Positions 38,217 through 47,353 of a stretch of 64,000 bases of DNA are shown one piece after another; positions within the stretch are counted from its first letter, which is position 1, and the number at the start of each line of letters is the position of its first letter. The translations under genes and the position numbers were made by a program. The notes beneath the pieces were generated by a model. The model worked only from the letters and a program-made list of their open reading frames with translations, ran no database searches and had not been told where the DNA came from. The stretch is from assembly GCA_039182125.1 (NCBI GenBank), contig JBCDCH010000009.1, positions 1 to 64,000 of the forward strand, written 5' to 3'. Source of the DNA: Planctomycetota bacterium. GTDB taxonomy: Bacteria > Planctomycetota > Phycisphaerae > Tepidisphaerales > Tepidisphaeraceae.

Positions 38217-38915
38217 ATGAACGACTCAGCCGACCGGATCGCCCAAATGAAGCAACGCGCCGCCGATGCGGCGTTGGCCAAGGTCGAGTCCGGCATGACG
38301 CTCGGTCTGGGTAGCGGATCGACCGCGGCGCTGTTCATCGCCTCGCTCGGAAAGGCGATCGCCGAGGGCAGGCTCACGGACATCATCGGCATCCCAACGA
38401 GCCGAGCGTCGGCCGAGCTTGCCCGTGAAGCCGACATCCCGCTGACCGATTTCACGGAGTCGGCGCGATGTGCGGTCACGGTCGACGGTGCTGACGAGAT
38501 CGATGGCAAGCTACGATTGATCAAGGGACTTGGCGGTGCACTGCTCCGTGAGAAACTCGTCGCCCAGAATAGCGACGTCCTGGTCATCATCGCCGACGAT
38601 ACCAAGTGCGTCGACCGGCTCGCGACCAAAGCTCCGTTGCCGGTCGAGGTGACGCCGTTCGGCCATGACGCGACACGCCGTTTCCTCGAGACGTTCGGCG
38701 AGCCTCGGCTGCGTGGGGGCACGGACGATCCGTTCATCACCGACAACGGCAACCTGATTTACGACGTGCATTTCCAAGAAGGCATGACCGATGCTGAAGC
38801 CGTCGCGGACGCATTGCAGCAGCGGGCCGGCGTCGTTGAGCACGGGCTGTTTCTCGGCATGGCCGACCATGCGATCGTGGCCGGCACCGACGGGATCCAA
38901 ACGCTCAACCGGTGA
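38217..38915 (+). CDS. rpiA: Ribose-5-phosphate isomerase A
   Basis: A 232-residue enzyme interconverting ribose-5-phosphate and ribulose-5-phosphate in the pentose phosphate pathway. Family blocks are GLGSGSTAALFI at about 30-41, the catalytic-Asp region TVDGADEID, IKGLGGALLREK with the catalytic Glu and Lys, and a late NLIYDV. The start at 38217 (MNDSADRIAQM) is preceded by TACGGT 8 nt upstream. The 3' end overlaps the convergent ketoacyl-synthase gene by 11 bp. Confidence 0.95.
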   Translation: MNDSADRIAQMKQRAADAALAKVESGMTLGLGSGSTAALFIASLGKAIAEGRLTDIIGIPTSRASAELAREADIPLTDFTESARCAVTVDGADEIDGKLRLIKGLGGALLREKLVAQNSDVLVIIADDTKCVDRLATKAPLPVEVTPFGHDATRRFLETFGEPRLRGGTDDPFITDNGNLIYDVHFQEGMTDAEAVADALQQRAGVVEHGLFLGMADHAIVAGTDGIQTLNR

Positions 38916-40113
38916 GTCGCACCACCAACGCGCTGTTCTTGCTTCCAAACGCCAGGCAGTTGACCACGGCCAGGCGAACGTCGGCTCGCCGTGCTTCGGG
39001 GACATAGTCGAGATCGCACGCCGGATCGGTGGGCTGCGTGTTGATCGTCGGATGGACGAACCCGCGTTGGGCACAAAGGAGGGTTGCGGCAAGGCCGGCG
39101 GTCGCGCTTGCGCCTTGCGGGTGGCCGATCATGCTCTTGGTCGCGCTCATCGGAATGTCCGCCGCCCGCTCGCCGAAGAGTTGGTGCATCGCCCCTGTTT
39201 CCAGGGTGTCGTTCATCCGTGTGCCAGTGCCGTGAAGGTTGACGTAGTCGACCGCATCAGCAGGCGCGCCGGCATCATCGAGCGCGAGCCGAACGGCCCG
39301 GACGCATTCGGCGACATCGGGGGCGACCTGCACGCGGTGGTATGCGTCGCAGGTGCTGCCGTAGCCGGCAATCTCCGCGAGCGGCGGGCGTGTCGTGGTG
39401 TCGGCGGCTTCGAGCAGGAACATCCACGCCCCCTCGCCGAGTACGAACCCGTCACGGTCAGCGGCGAAGGGTCGGCACGCGTCGGCCGGATTATCGAAAG
39501 GACGCGTGCTGATGACTTTCATCGCCTCGAACGCGCGGAGCGTGGCATTGGAGATCGGCGCGTCGGCGCCGCCGCAAAGCACCGCATCACACCGGCCGAT
39601 GCGGATCAGGTCCAGCCCGTGCCCGACCGCATCAAGCCCGCTGGCGCAGCCGGTCGAAATGCAATGGCTCGGGCCACGCAGGCCAAACGTAATCGACAAC
39701 TCCGACGCGAGGTTGCCGTGCGTGCCGACGGTGATCGCGAACGGCGATGTCTTGCCGCCCGAGAAGAGGGCTTGGTACTGCGTTTCGAGAAACGTCACAC
39801 CGCCCCCACCGGTGCCGAGCAGAACGCCCGTGCGGACCGGATCGACGTTCGCCTCCGCGAGTGCTTCGCGCGCGGCGGCGGTCGCAAGATGCACCGTCCG
39901 TGGCGTGCGTCGGACGTCCTGCACATCCATGTGCTCGGTCGGCTCGAACCCGACCAACCGCCCCGCCACCGTGGACTTGCACGCTTGTCGAATGTCGTCC
40001 GGCAGATGCGAGAGACCGCTCCGCCCGTTGATCATCGCATCGGCAAAGCCATCGCAGCCAACTCCGTTGGGCGAGACACAACCGATCCCCGTAACTACGA
40101 CCGGCCGCGGCAT
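38905..40113 (-). CDS. Beta-ketoacyl-ACP synthase, FabF-like
   Basis: A 402-residue condensing enzyme. The Cys-His-His triad is intact: ISTGCASGLDAVG, NLHGTGTRMND and KSMIGHPQGASATAG. A terminal AFGSKNSALVV matches the FabF GFGG-type loop region. It would extend acyl-ACP with malonyl-ACP. No other fatty-acid genes adjoin it, so it may serve a dedicated lipid or secondary-metabolite pathway instead of the main elongation cycle. TACGAT lies 5 nt before the ATG. Confidence 0.9.
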   Translation of the reverse strand: MPRPVVVTGIGCVSPNGVGCDGFADAMINGRSGLSHLPDDIRQACKSTVAGRLVGFEPTEHMDVQDVRRTPRTVHLATAAAREALAEANVDPVRTGVLLGTGGGGVTFLETQYQALFSGGKTSPFAITVGTHGNLASELSITFGLRGPSHCISTGCASGLDAVGHGLDLIRIGRCDAVLCGGADAPISNATLRAFEAMKVISTRPFDNPADACRPFAADRDGFVLGEGAWMFLLEAADTTTRPPLAEIAGYGSTCDAYHRVQVAPDVAECVRAVRLALDDAGAPADAVDYVNLHGTGTRMNDTLETGAMHQLFGERAADIPMSATKSMIGHPQGASATAGLAATLLCAQRGFVHPTINTQPTDPACDLDYVPEARRADVRLAVVNCLAFGSKNSALVVRLTG

Positions 40114-40118
40114 GCGTG

Positions 40119-40124
40119 ATCGTA
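40119..40124 (-). promoter_or_regulatory. Putative -10 element (TACGAT) of the ketoacyl-synthase gene
   Basis: TACGAT is followed by 5 nt and the ATG at 40113, the leaderless-type arrangement. Confidence 0.45.
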
Positions 40125-40170
40125 CGCCGCCGCGACATCGTGAAGTTTCAATCGCGCGTGGGGCCAGCGA

Positions 40171-43100
40171 CTATGTCAGCACCAACTCCGGCTCGGCGTC
40201 TTCCTTCACGACCTTCACCGGTGCGAGTTTCGCTTCGGGGGGCGACGGTTCATTGCTGCTTTTCTTCTTGAACAGTCCGATGAAATCGAGCAATAGACTC
40301 ATCAGCGTCGGCGTGAGGATGAGCGTGAACAGGGTCGACATGATCAAACCACCGACGACGACCGCACCGAGGCCGCGATACAACTCGGACCCCGCACCGG
40401 TGAAGAGCACCAGCGGCGCGAGCCCGGCGACCGTTGTGGTTACCGACATGAAGATCGGTCGGACGCGACTGACTGTCGACTCGGCGATCGCGATGTCGGA
40501 CGCTTTGCCGTCTTTCATCAGCTGCAACGCGCGGTACACGATGAGAATCGGGTTGTTGATGACGGTACCGATGAGGATAACGAAGCCGAGCATCGTGAGT
40601 ACGTCGAGCTTGATGTTCGGATCGGCCCAGTGAACCAGCGCGAGGCCGACGAAGCCGCCGCTCATCGCCAGCGGCACCGTCATGATGATCGTTAGCGGGT
40701 GCAGCCAGTTCTCGAACAGCGCCGCGAGCAGGAGGTAGGTGATGAGCGCGACGATGATGAAGATCGGCTTGAACTGCGCGAGGAAGCTCTGCAGTTTGTC
40801 GGCCGAGCCGGAGAACGTGACCGCCACATCCGGGGGCAGTTGCCCGTTGGCACGCATCTCCTCGACGAGCGTGTTGGCGGTCGCGGTTGCTTCGGCGATC
40901 GGGATGCTGGGCGGGAGTTGGATCGTGAACTGGACGCTGGGCTGCTCCTCGGCCCGGTTGATCTGCTGCGGCACCGAGAGCGTGGTGAAATCGGCGACCG
41001 AACGTAGCGGGATGACGCGCTGGTCGCCGGCCGCGAGCGGAACCAGCGGAAGTTCCTCCCGAGCGCGGCCGTCCCGGCCCTTGTCGTTGACCACGGTGAG
41101 GTCGATGCTCCGCCCGCTTTCGCGATAGTCGCCGATGATCGAACCGTCGACCGCCACCTCGGCGATGGTGCGGATGTCCGCGTTCGACACGCGAGCACCG
41201 GCGGCGCGGACGTTGTTCGGATCGACGCGAACCTCCTGGCGGCCGATGTTGAAGTTCGGCGGGCTCGGCTGGGGAAACGTGTTGAAGCGGGCGAACAACT
41301 GGAACATCATCACGCCCGCCGCGTCGCGGACCGTGTCGTTGTCATTGCCCACGAGCCGAAGGATCAAGCCCTCGCCGGTGTTACCACCTTCGAAGATCGA
41401 CGCCTGATTGTTGAAAGCGAACGTGCCCGGAATGCCCTCGGCCGCCTCATCCATGAGCAGGCCGAGCGCCGGAACGTTGCGTGCGTCCTCGGAGGTGGCC
41501 CCCATGAACGCGATCGCGCCGGCCTGTACGAAAAAGAAGTGATCGATCGCCGGCGGCGCGTCGACGTTTTCGTAGGCTTGGATCTGCGCGGCGATTTGCG
41601 AGGTCGCTTCGTCGATCTTGTCCTCGGGCAGACCCTGTTGTCGCATGCTCTCGACCATGCCTTCGAGCCCTTGCCTCATCCCGGGCAGGCGGAACTCGTT
41701 GGTCGCGTAGCGCCATTCTTCCTGAAGCCGCGCGTGTTGTTCGTCGCCCTCGCTCGCTTCCCACCAGGGGCGCAGACGGTCCTCGACCCGCGTGCCGATG
41801 GCGTCGAACTCCTCGACGCTGTAGCCCGGCGGCGGGAGCACGATGCCGAACACGAGGTTCTGGTTGCCCGCAGGCAGGTAATCCGTTGGCGGCATCAGCG
41901 CCCAGGCACTACCGAAGGCCGAAACGACGAACACCGCCACGAGCGCGAGCCTGACCAGGATGCCCCGCGTGAGGAAGCGGATGATCGCGCCGAATCCGTT
42001 GGCGATGTTCCCCTGCAAGCGACCGATCGGGCTAAAGAGCTTCGCCAGACCTGTCTGCGGTTTGTCGCTCTTGCCCTTGAGTGCCGTTGGTACCCGGCGG
42101 AGCAGGATCGTCGTGAGCATCGGGATGACGGTCGGCGCGACGAACAAATACAAGAAGAAGCTGATCGTGAGCGCGACGGAGATGTCGCGGAAGAGCTGGC
42201 CGGCTTCTTCCTGAATGAAAATGATCGGCAGGAACACCGCGACGTTGGTAAGCGTTGACGCGAGAATCGCCCCCCAGACTTCTTTGGCCCCGTCGATCGC
42301 GGCGATGAAGCGATCCTTACCCATCTCGCGATGCCTGAAGATATTTTCGAGCACGACGATCGCGTTGTCGATGCCCATGCCGACCGCGAAGGTCAGCCCC
42401 GCCATGGAGATGACGTTGAGATTACGGCCGAGCAGCGCCATGCCGAGGAACGTGCCGATCGTGCTGACCGGCACCGCGGCGATGATCGTCAGCGTCGCGC
42501 CGACCGACCGCAACGTCACAAGCAACACCGTACCCGCCAGGATCGCGCCGATGATCAGGTTCGTCTGTGCCTGCGCGACCGCGTCGTCGATGTAGACGGT
42601 GACGTCGTAGACCTGCTCGAGTTCGAGGCCCCAGTTGGTCGGGGCGAGCACTTCCTCGTTCACGTCGGCGAGGGCCGACTTGAAATTCTCCATGACCTCC
42701 AGCACGTTGCTGCCGGTCTCGCGTTGGGCGTTGATCGCCAGCACGCCTTCGCCCTGACTGCGGACCCAGGAGGTGACCTTCTTGAAATCGAGCACCGCGT
42801 CCGCGACGTCTGCGACGTACACCGGCGCGCCGGTCAGCGGGTCATAGGCGACGACGGTCGTCTCGATGTCCTCGGGCGTTTCGAACTGGCCGACGACGCG
42901 AACGGAGGTGTCGCGCTTGCCCTCGGCAATCGTGCCGGCCGTCACGTCGCGGTTGGCATCGACGAGGGCGGTGATGAACTGGTTGATCGTGATGCCACGG
43001 GCCGCGAGCTTCTCCAGATCGAGCCGGACCTGCATCTCACGCTCGCGTCCGCCGAGGACGTTGATCTCGGAGATGCCTTCGGCGCGTTCGAGCGCGGGCT

Positions 43101-43626
43101 TGATGAAGTCGTCCGCGAAGTCCTGCAACTCCGTCACGCTGGACCCGTCCCAACCGCTTGCGGTCGGACCGGTGGAGCCGAAAGGCTGCGTCTGTTTGAG
43201 CAAGACCCACGCGATGTAGCTGCGGTTCTGCGGGTCGCCGTCGGTGACGACAGGCTCATCGACTTCGTCGGGGTACTCCGGGACCTGGCGTAGCTTGTCG
43301 CGGACTTCGTTGAGTGCGACGTCTTTGTCAACGCCGGTGAAGAACTCGAGTCGGATGGACGCTTGACCCTCGGTGCTTTCCGAGGTCATCTCGCGCAGGC
43401 CGCTGACGTTCTTGAGCCGTTCCTCCTGCTCCTCGACGATTTCGCGGACGATCTCCTGTGGACTTTCACCGAACCATGCGGTGGTTACGGTGACCACGGG
43501 CTGGTCGACGTTGGGCGTGAGTTGGATCGGCACGCTGCGCAAGGCCGCAATGCCCGCGAGGATGATCAGCAGAACGACCACCGCAACGCTGACGGGCCGA
43601 CGCACACTGGTTTCGATCAGGTCCAT
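40171..43626 (-). CDS. RND efflux transporter permease subunit (HAE1/AcrB-like)
   Basis: An 1151-residue inner-membrane proton-driven exporter. It begins with the typical RPVSVAVVVLLIILAGIAALR segment and has two sets of six membrane helices, each preceded by a large periplasmic loop. The TM4 motif is GMGIDNAIVVLEN: one Asp is kept and the second position of the AcrB pair is Asn, as in many HAE1-type members. About 100 extra residues in the second loop exceed AcrB length. It lies 50 bp downstream of its adaptor gene; no TolC-type gene is in the window. The substrate is unknown. Confidence 0.93.
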   Translation of the reverse strand: MDLIETSVRRPVSVAVVVLLIILAGIAALRSVPIQLTPNVDQPVVTVTTAWFGESPQEIVREIVEEQEERLKNVSGLREMTSESTEGQASIRLEFFTGVDKDVALNEVRDKLRQVPEYPDEVDEPVVTDGDPQNRSYIAWVLLKQTQPFGSTGPTASGWDGSSVTELQDFADDFIKPALERAEGISEINVLGGREREMQVRLDLEKLAARGITINQFITALVDANRDVTAGTIAEGKRDTSVRVVGQFETPEDIETTVVAYDPLTGAPVYVADVADAVLDFKKVTSWVRSQGEGVLAINAQRETGSNVLEVMENFKSALADVNEEVLAPTNWGLELEQVYDVTVYIDDAVAQAQTNLIIGAILAGTVLLVTLRSVGATLTIIAAVPVSTIGTFLGMALLGRNLNVISMAGLTFAVGMGIDNAIVVLENIFRHREMGKDRFIAAIDGAKEVWGAILASTLTNVAVFLPIIFIQEEAGQLFRDISVALTISFFLYLFVAPTVIPMLTTILLRRVPTALKGKSDKPQTGLAKLFSPIGRLQGNIANGFGAIIRFLTRGILVRLALVAVFVVSAFGSAWALMPPTDYLPAGNQNLVFGIVLPPPGYSVEEFDAIGTRVEDRLRPWWEASEGDEQHARLQEEWRYATNEFRLPGMRQGLEGMVESMRQQGLPEDKIDEATSQIAAQIQAYENVDAPPAIDHFFFVQAGAIAFMGATSEDARNVPALGLLMDEAAEGIPGTFAFNNQASIFEGGNTGEGLILRLVGNDNDTVRDAAGVMMFQLFARFNTFPQPSPPNFNIGRQEVRVDPNNVRAAGARVSNADIRTIAEVAVDGSIIGDYRESGRSIDLTVVNDKGRDGRAREELPLVPLAAGDQRVIPLRSVADFTTLSVPQQINRAEEQPSVQFTIQLPPSIPIAEATATANTLVEEMRANGQLPPDVAVTFSGSADKLQSFLAQFKPIFIIVALITYLLLAALFENWLHPLTIIMTVPLAMSGGFVGLALVHWADPNIKLDVLTMLGFVILIGTVINNPILIVYRALQLMKDGKASDIAIAESTVSRVRPIFMSVTTTVAGLAPLVLFTGAGSELYRGLGAVVVGGLIMSTLFTLILTPTLMSLLLDFIGLFKKKSSNEPSPPEAKLAPVKVVKEDAEPELVLT

Positions 43627-43676
43627 GCAACACTCCGGACGGTCGGCGAAACGGCGAAACTACGGAAGGCCAAAAA

Positions 43677-44804
43677 CTATCGCGGCGGTCCGCCGCCGGG
43701 AGGGCCGGGCACTTGCAACTGCATTCCCGGTGCGAGTGATTCATTACCGCGGATGACGACCATGTCGCCTTCGGCAAGACCGCCCTCAACGGCGACTTTT
43801 GCGCCGATGCCCGCAACGACGGTCACCGGGACGATCGCGGCCGTGCCTTCGTTGGCGGTGACGACATGCACCGACTCGCCGCTGTAAACCAAGGCATCTT
43901 TCGGGACGGTCAGCAAGTCGTCACTTCGGGTCACGATCGTCGCCCGGCCGAGGAAGCCCGGACGCAGTCCCCCGCTCTCGTTCTGGATCAGCGCTTTGGC
44001 CTTGAAGCTACGCGTGGACATGTCCGCCATCGGCAAGGTGAACGCCACCTCCACGTCGAACGACTTGCCCGGATACGCGTCGAGTACGACCCGCAACGGC
44101 GTTCCGGGCCGGACCTGTGCCAAAAGCACCTCGGGCACGTCGACCGTCACATACATCTGTTCGAGCGACACCACGTCGGCGATCGGATCGCCCTGCCCGA
44201 TCCACTGACCGACCTCGACGTGTCGCTGGGCGACGATGCCGGCGATCGGGCTGGCGATCCGGGCCTTACGCAGAAGTGCCTTAACTTCGGCGACCTCGGC
44301 TCTGGCCTCAGCGACGACCGCCTCGCGGACACCGATGAGCGCCTTGGCCCGATCGGCGGCGGTTTGTGCGTCCTGCAGTTCCTTCTCGGGGGAAACGTTG
44401 CGTTCGAAGAGCGATTGCTGGCGACGTAGTTCGCGGTCGGCGTTGTCCGACTCCAACTTGGCGCGTTCGAGCTCGGCCTGCTCGCTTTGCAGCTTCGCTT
44501 CGAGCGCGTTGGCGCGAAGCGTGAGCAGTTCGTCGTCGAGCCGCACGAGCATGTCGCCGGCGGCGATGGTCTGGCCTTCCTCGAAAAAACGCTCGCGCAC
44601 GAGGCCCGCTTCTTCGGCGGCGACGCGGCTGTTGGTCACAGGCTCGAGCGATGCGACCAGCGGACGCGACACCTCCACCGACCCACGCTCGACCGTGGCA
44701 ACCTCCACCGCCATCGGTCTGCCTTGCGCCGATGCGTCGGCGAGGAATCCGGCGATCGAGAGGACTGCGACCAGCATGCCCGCCATGCGGTGATTTAAAC
44801 GCAT
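43677..44804 (-). CDS. RND efflux periplasmic adaptor (membrane fusion protein)
   Basis: A 375-residue HlyD/AcrA-type adaptor. Residues 1-26 are a signal peptide. Lipoyl-like halves are at about 55-85 and 170-200 (IAGIVAQRHVEVGQWIGQGD). Between them is a long alpha-hairpin (LEAKLQSEQAELERAKLESD, then RAKALIGVREAVVAEARAEV). Beta-barrel and membrane-proximal domains follow, ending in a Gly/Pro-rich tail. It bridges the downstream RND permease to an outer-membrane channel. TACCCT lies 5 nt before the ATG, a possible -10. Confidence 0.92.
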   Translation of the reverse strand: MRLNHRMAGMLVAVLSIAGFLADASAQGRPMAVEVATVERGSVEVSRPLVASLEPVTNSRVAAEEAGLVRERFFEEGQTIAAGDMLVRLDDELLTLRANALEAKLQSEQAELERAKLESDNADRELRRQQSLFERNVSPEKELQDAQTAADRAKALIGVREAVVAEARAEVAEVKALLRKARIASPIAGIVAQRHVEVGQWIGQGDPIADVVSLEQMYVTVDVPEVLLAQVRPGTPLRVVLDAYPGKSFDVEVAFTLPMADMSTRSFKAKALIQNESGGLRPGFLGRATIVTRSDDLLTVPKDALVYSGESVHVVTANEGTAAIVPVTVVAGIGAKVAVEGGLAEGDMVVIRGNESLAPGMQLQVPGPPGGGPPR

Positions 44805-44833
44805 GTTTCAGGGTAGCCCGGCGCGAGGACGCG

Positions 44834-45562
44834 TCAATCGGATTGCCGGATTATGGTGCGGTCGCCGTCGGCCTCGACGCGGTTGACGCCGCTGATGATG
44901 TCGAGTTGGCATGCCGCCGCGATGTCGTCGGCGAGACCGGCGAGAATGACGTTTCGCCCGCCCCGCGTTGCGCTCATCAACGCCGGCAACCGGTCCACAC
45001 AACTCTCGAACAGCAGCGCGGCGGACAGCACCCGGTCGCTCTCGGGTTCGACCTCGTTGCGTAAATGTCGCAGCAGCGCGCCCGCGCCGAGCCAGTCCTC
45101 GAGCGCGTCCTCGCCGTCCGTGCCGGCACAGAGCAGCGTGATCGGCGTGTCGAGCTTGAGCACGGCCTCGGCGGTCGCGCGGGCGTTGACCATGGCGGCG
45201 GTGAACCGGTGCGCCGCGCTGCCGGCGGCGAGGATGGCGCGGGTGCCGTTGGACGTGGTCAACACCACGCGCTTGCCCGCGACCCGCTCCGCCGTGAAAC
45301 CCGCCGGCGAGTTGCCAAGGTCAAACCCGGGCGGCGGCAAACACTCACGCTCCCCGGCGAGCACGGCGGTTCCATCGCCGATGGTCGAAGCGCGTGCGTC
45401 ATCGAGCGAGCCGTGTACCTCGACGTGGTCGGAACCGTTGGCCAGCGCGGTTGCGATCGAGGTCGTGGCACGCAGGACGTCGAAGATCACCACCGTGCGG
45501 CCGATGAGTAGCCGCGGCGTGAGTTGATCGGGCGTAGCGATGACATCGATCTTCCGCGACAC
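44834..45562 (-). CDS. comB: 2-phosphosulfolactate phosphatase (ComB family)
   Basis: A 242-residue ComB-family protein, Mg-dependent phosphatases that convert 2-phosphosulfolactate to sulfolactate. Family motifs are VIFDVLRATTSIATAL, LAGERECLPPPGFDLGNSP and TTSNGTRAIL. In methanogens this is a coenzyme M step; in bacteria the family's role is mostly undetermined. The start is GTG 45562, 6 nt after TAGAGT. It is divergent from the phosphatase-superfamily gene, and the two -10-like hexamers overlap. ComA and ComC are not adjacent. Confidence 0.88.
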   Translation of the reverse strand: MSRKIDVIATPDQLTPRLLIGRTVVIFDVLRATTSIATALANGSDHVEVHGSLDDARASTIGDGTAVLAGERECLPPPGFDLGNSPAGFTAERVAGKRVVLTTSNGTRAILAAGSAAHRFTAAMVNARATAEAVLKLDTPITLLCAGTDGEDALEDWLGAGALLRHLRNEVEPESDRVLSAALLFESCVDRLPALMSATRGGRNVILAGLADDIAAACQLDIISGVNRVEADGDRTIIRQSD

Positions 45563-45568
45563 GCGGAC

Positions 45569-45578
45569 ACTCTACGAT
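45569..45578. promoter_or_regulatory. Overlapping divergent -10-like hexamers (comB and phosphatase gene)
   Basis: On the minus strand, TAGAGT (45569-45574) is 6 nt from the GTG of comB. On the plus strand, TACGAT (45573-45578) is 6 nt from the ATG at 45585. The hexamers share two bases, so only one could be occupied at a time. Confidence 0.4.
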
Positions 45579-45584
45579 GCGGGA

Positions 45585-46937
45585 ATGCCCGGCAACACCG
45601 CACGCAAAACCCTTGTGCTCAACGTGGTGGGTCTGACGCCGAAGTTGCTGAAGCACGCGCCGAACCTGCGTCGGCTCGCGGACGAGACGGGCGTTCGACC
45701 GCTCATGCCGCCGGTGCCGGCCGTGACATGCACGAGCCAGATGGCCATGCTGACCGGCACCGCCGCATCCGAGCACGGCATCGTCGGCAACGGCTGGTAC
45801 GACCGGTCTTATGCCGAGGTGAAGTTCTGGAAACAGAGCGACGGCCTGGTGCAACGGCCACGCGTGTGGGATCGGCTCGCGGGCGTCACTTGTGCGAACC
45901 TGTTTTGGTGGTATGCCATGTACTGCGGGGCCGACGTCACGGTCACGCCTCGCCCGATGTATCCCGCCGACGGCCGAAAGCTACCCGACATCTGGACCAA
46001 TCCGGTCGAGCTGCGTGACCTGTTACAGCGTCGGCTCGGGCAGTTTCCGCTGTTCAAGTTCTGGGGGCCGATGGCCAACATCGAATCGACCCGCTGGATC
46101 GCCGACGCCGCGATCGAAGTCGAACGTCGCTTCGGGTGTGACTTGACGCTCGTGTATCTGCCGCACCTCGACTATGCCTTGCAGAAGGTTGGGCCCGATC
46201 ACGCAAGCATCCCGGCGGAAGTCGAGCGCGTCGATGCGGAGGTCGGCAAGCTGCTCGGCGTGTTCGACGATGCGGCGGTCCGTGTCGTGAGCGAGTACGG
46301 CATCGAGCCGGTTGACACGCCGGTGCATCTGAACCGTGTCCTGCGCCGCAATGGTTGGCTGTCGATTCGCTATGAACTCGGGCGTGAACTGTTGGATGCG
46401 GGGGCGAGCCGAGCGTTTGCGGTGTCGGATCACCAAGTAGCGCATGTGTACGCTGAGGAAGCGGTGATCCCCGACGTGGCCGAAGTGCTCGCCGCGACCG
46501 AGGGAATCGCCGACGTGATCTTCGGCTCGGCCCGCCGTGAGTTGGGACTCGATCACGAGCGGGCCGGCGACATCATCGTGCTGGCCGAGCGCGGTGCGTG
46601 GTTCACTTACTACTACTGGTTCGATGACGCGAAAGCCCCAGACTTTGCCCGGACCGTCGACATTCATCGCAAGCCCGGTTATGACCCGGCCGAGCTGTTT
46701 CTCGATCCCGATATCCGATTTCCGAAATTGCGAATCGCCCGGAAGCTCGCTGCGAGGAAGGCGGGCTTGCGGGCGATGTTGGACGTGACCCCGATAGACG
46801 CATCATGCGTTCGCGGGAGTCATGGGCTGGTGCCGAGTTCACCGGACGAGGGACCTTTGCTCATCGGTGCCGGTAACGGTGACGTTGCACCCATGACCGA
46901 CGTGGCGGATGTCATCCGCGACGCGGTGCTCGGTTAA
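45585..46937 (+). CDS. Alkaline-phosphatase-superfamily hydrolase (nucleotide pyrophosphatase-like)
   Basis: A 450-residue enzyme of the alkaline phosphatase / phosphodiesterase superfamily. The nucleophile Thr region is PVPAVTCTSQMAMLTGT near 45-60, with SEHGIVGNGWYD after it. Metal-ligand regions include YLPHLDYALQKVGPDH and FAVSDHQVAHVYAE. The late HGLVPSSPDEGPLL supplies the final His. It is probably a cytosolic phosphodiesterase or phosphatase of unknown substrate; no signal peptide is seen. The stop codon overlaps the convergent zinc-ribbon gene. Confidence 0.85.
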   Translation: MPGNTARKTLVLNVVGLTPKLLKHAPNLRRLADETGVRPLMPPVPAVTCTSQMAMLTGTAASEHGIVGNGWYDRSYAEVKFWKQSDGLVQRPRVWDRLAGVTCANLFWWYAMYCGADVTVTPRPMYPADGRKLPDIWTNPVELRDLLQRRLGQFPLFKFWGPMANIESTRWIADAAIEVERRFGCDLTLVYLPHLDYALQKVGPDHASIPAEVERVDAEVGKLLGVFDDAAVRVVSEYGIEPVDTPVHLNRVLRRNGWLSIRYELGRELLDAGASRAFAVSDHQVAHVYAEEAVIPDVAEVLAATEGIADVIFGSARRELGLDHERAGDIIVLAERGAWFTYYYWFDDAKAPDFARTVDIHRKPGYDPAELFLDPDIRFPKLRIARKLAARKAGLRAMLDVTPIDASCVRGSHGLVPSSPDEGPLLIGAGNGDVAPMTDVADVIRDAVLG

Positions 46938-47158
46938 GTGCGATCGGCGTTGGCCAAGATACTGCCGGGGAGCGTGAAGGTTTCAAAGTGAACGCTGCCG
47001 CATTTGGTGCAACGCTTCACGGTCTTACCCTTCTCCGGTTCCCAGCCGCAGTCGGCACATTGCTCGTGAAACACCGATACACGGGCAGATGTGATGCGAT
47101 GCGGGTCAAAGGTCTGGAATACTTCTTCGGCGGCGAAACGGTCTGAACTGATGGACAT
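46934..47158 (-). CDS. Small zinc-ribbon protein
   Basis: A 74-residue protein with a two-pair cysteine ribbon: CADCGWEP and CTKCGSVHFE, about 15 residues apart, consistent with one structural zinc. The N-terminal half (MSISSDRFAAEEVFQTFDPH) is helical. A Shine-Dalgarno-like GGGAGG lies upstream of the ATG at 47158; the upstream in-frame extension to 47353 lacks support. Its role is unknown, possibly nucleic-acid or partner-protein binding. Confidence 0.6.
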   Translation of the reverse strand: MSISSDRFAAEEVFQTFDPHRITSARVSVFHEQCADCGWEPEKGKTVKRCTKCGSVHFETFTLPGSILANADRT

Positions 47159-47353
47159 GGGGCCTCCCGTGTTGCCCCGCGGCGAATCCGTCGGGGACGG
47201 ACATCGCATGGCACACCGCGTGCCAGCCGACCGATCGTCGCCAAATCGTGCTTTAGACGATGTAGACGAGCATCGAACTCCCGAAGCCGTCTCCAGCCAT
47301 GTCATTGTGTCGTCCACGGCCGCCACCGCGTCAGAGTGACCGGCGTAGTCCAT

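Noticed and set aside
38791-40119. 442-codon + strand frame opposite the ketoacyl synthase
   Set aside because: The catalytic triad is on the minus strand; the + frame is a shadow.
40171-43626. Loss of function in the RND pump because of an Asn in the TM4 Asp-Asp pair
   Set aside because: A DN variant is common in HAE1-type RND proteins, so it is not unusual by itself.
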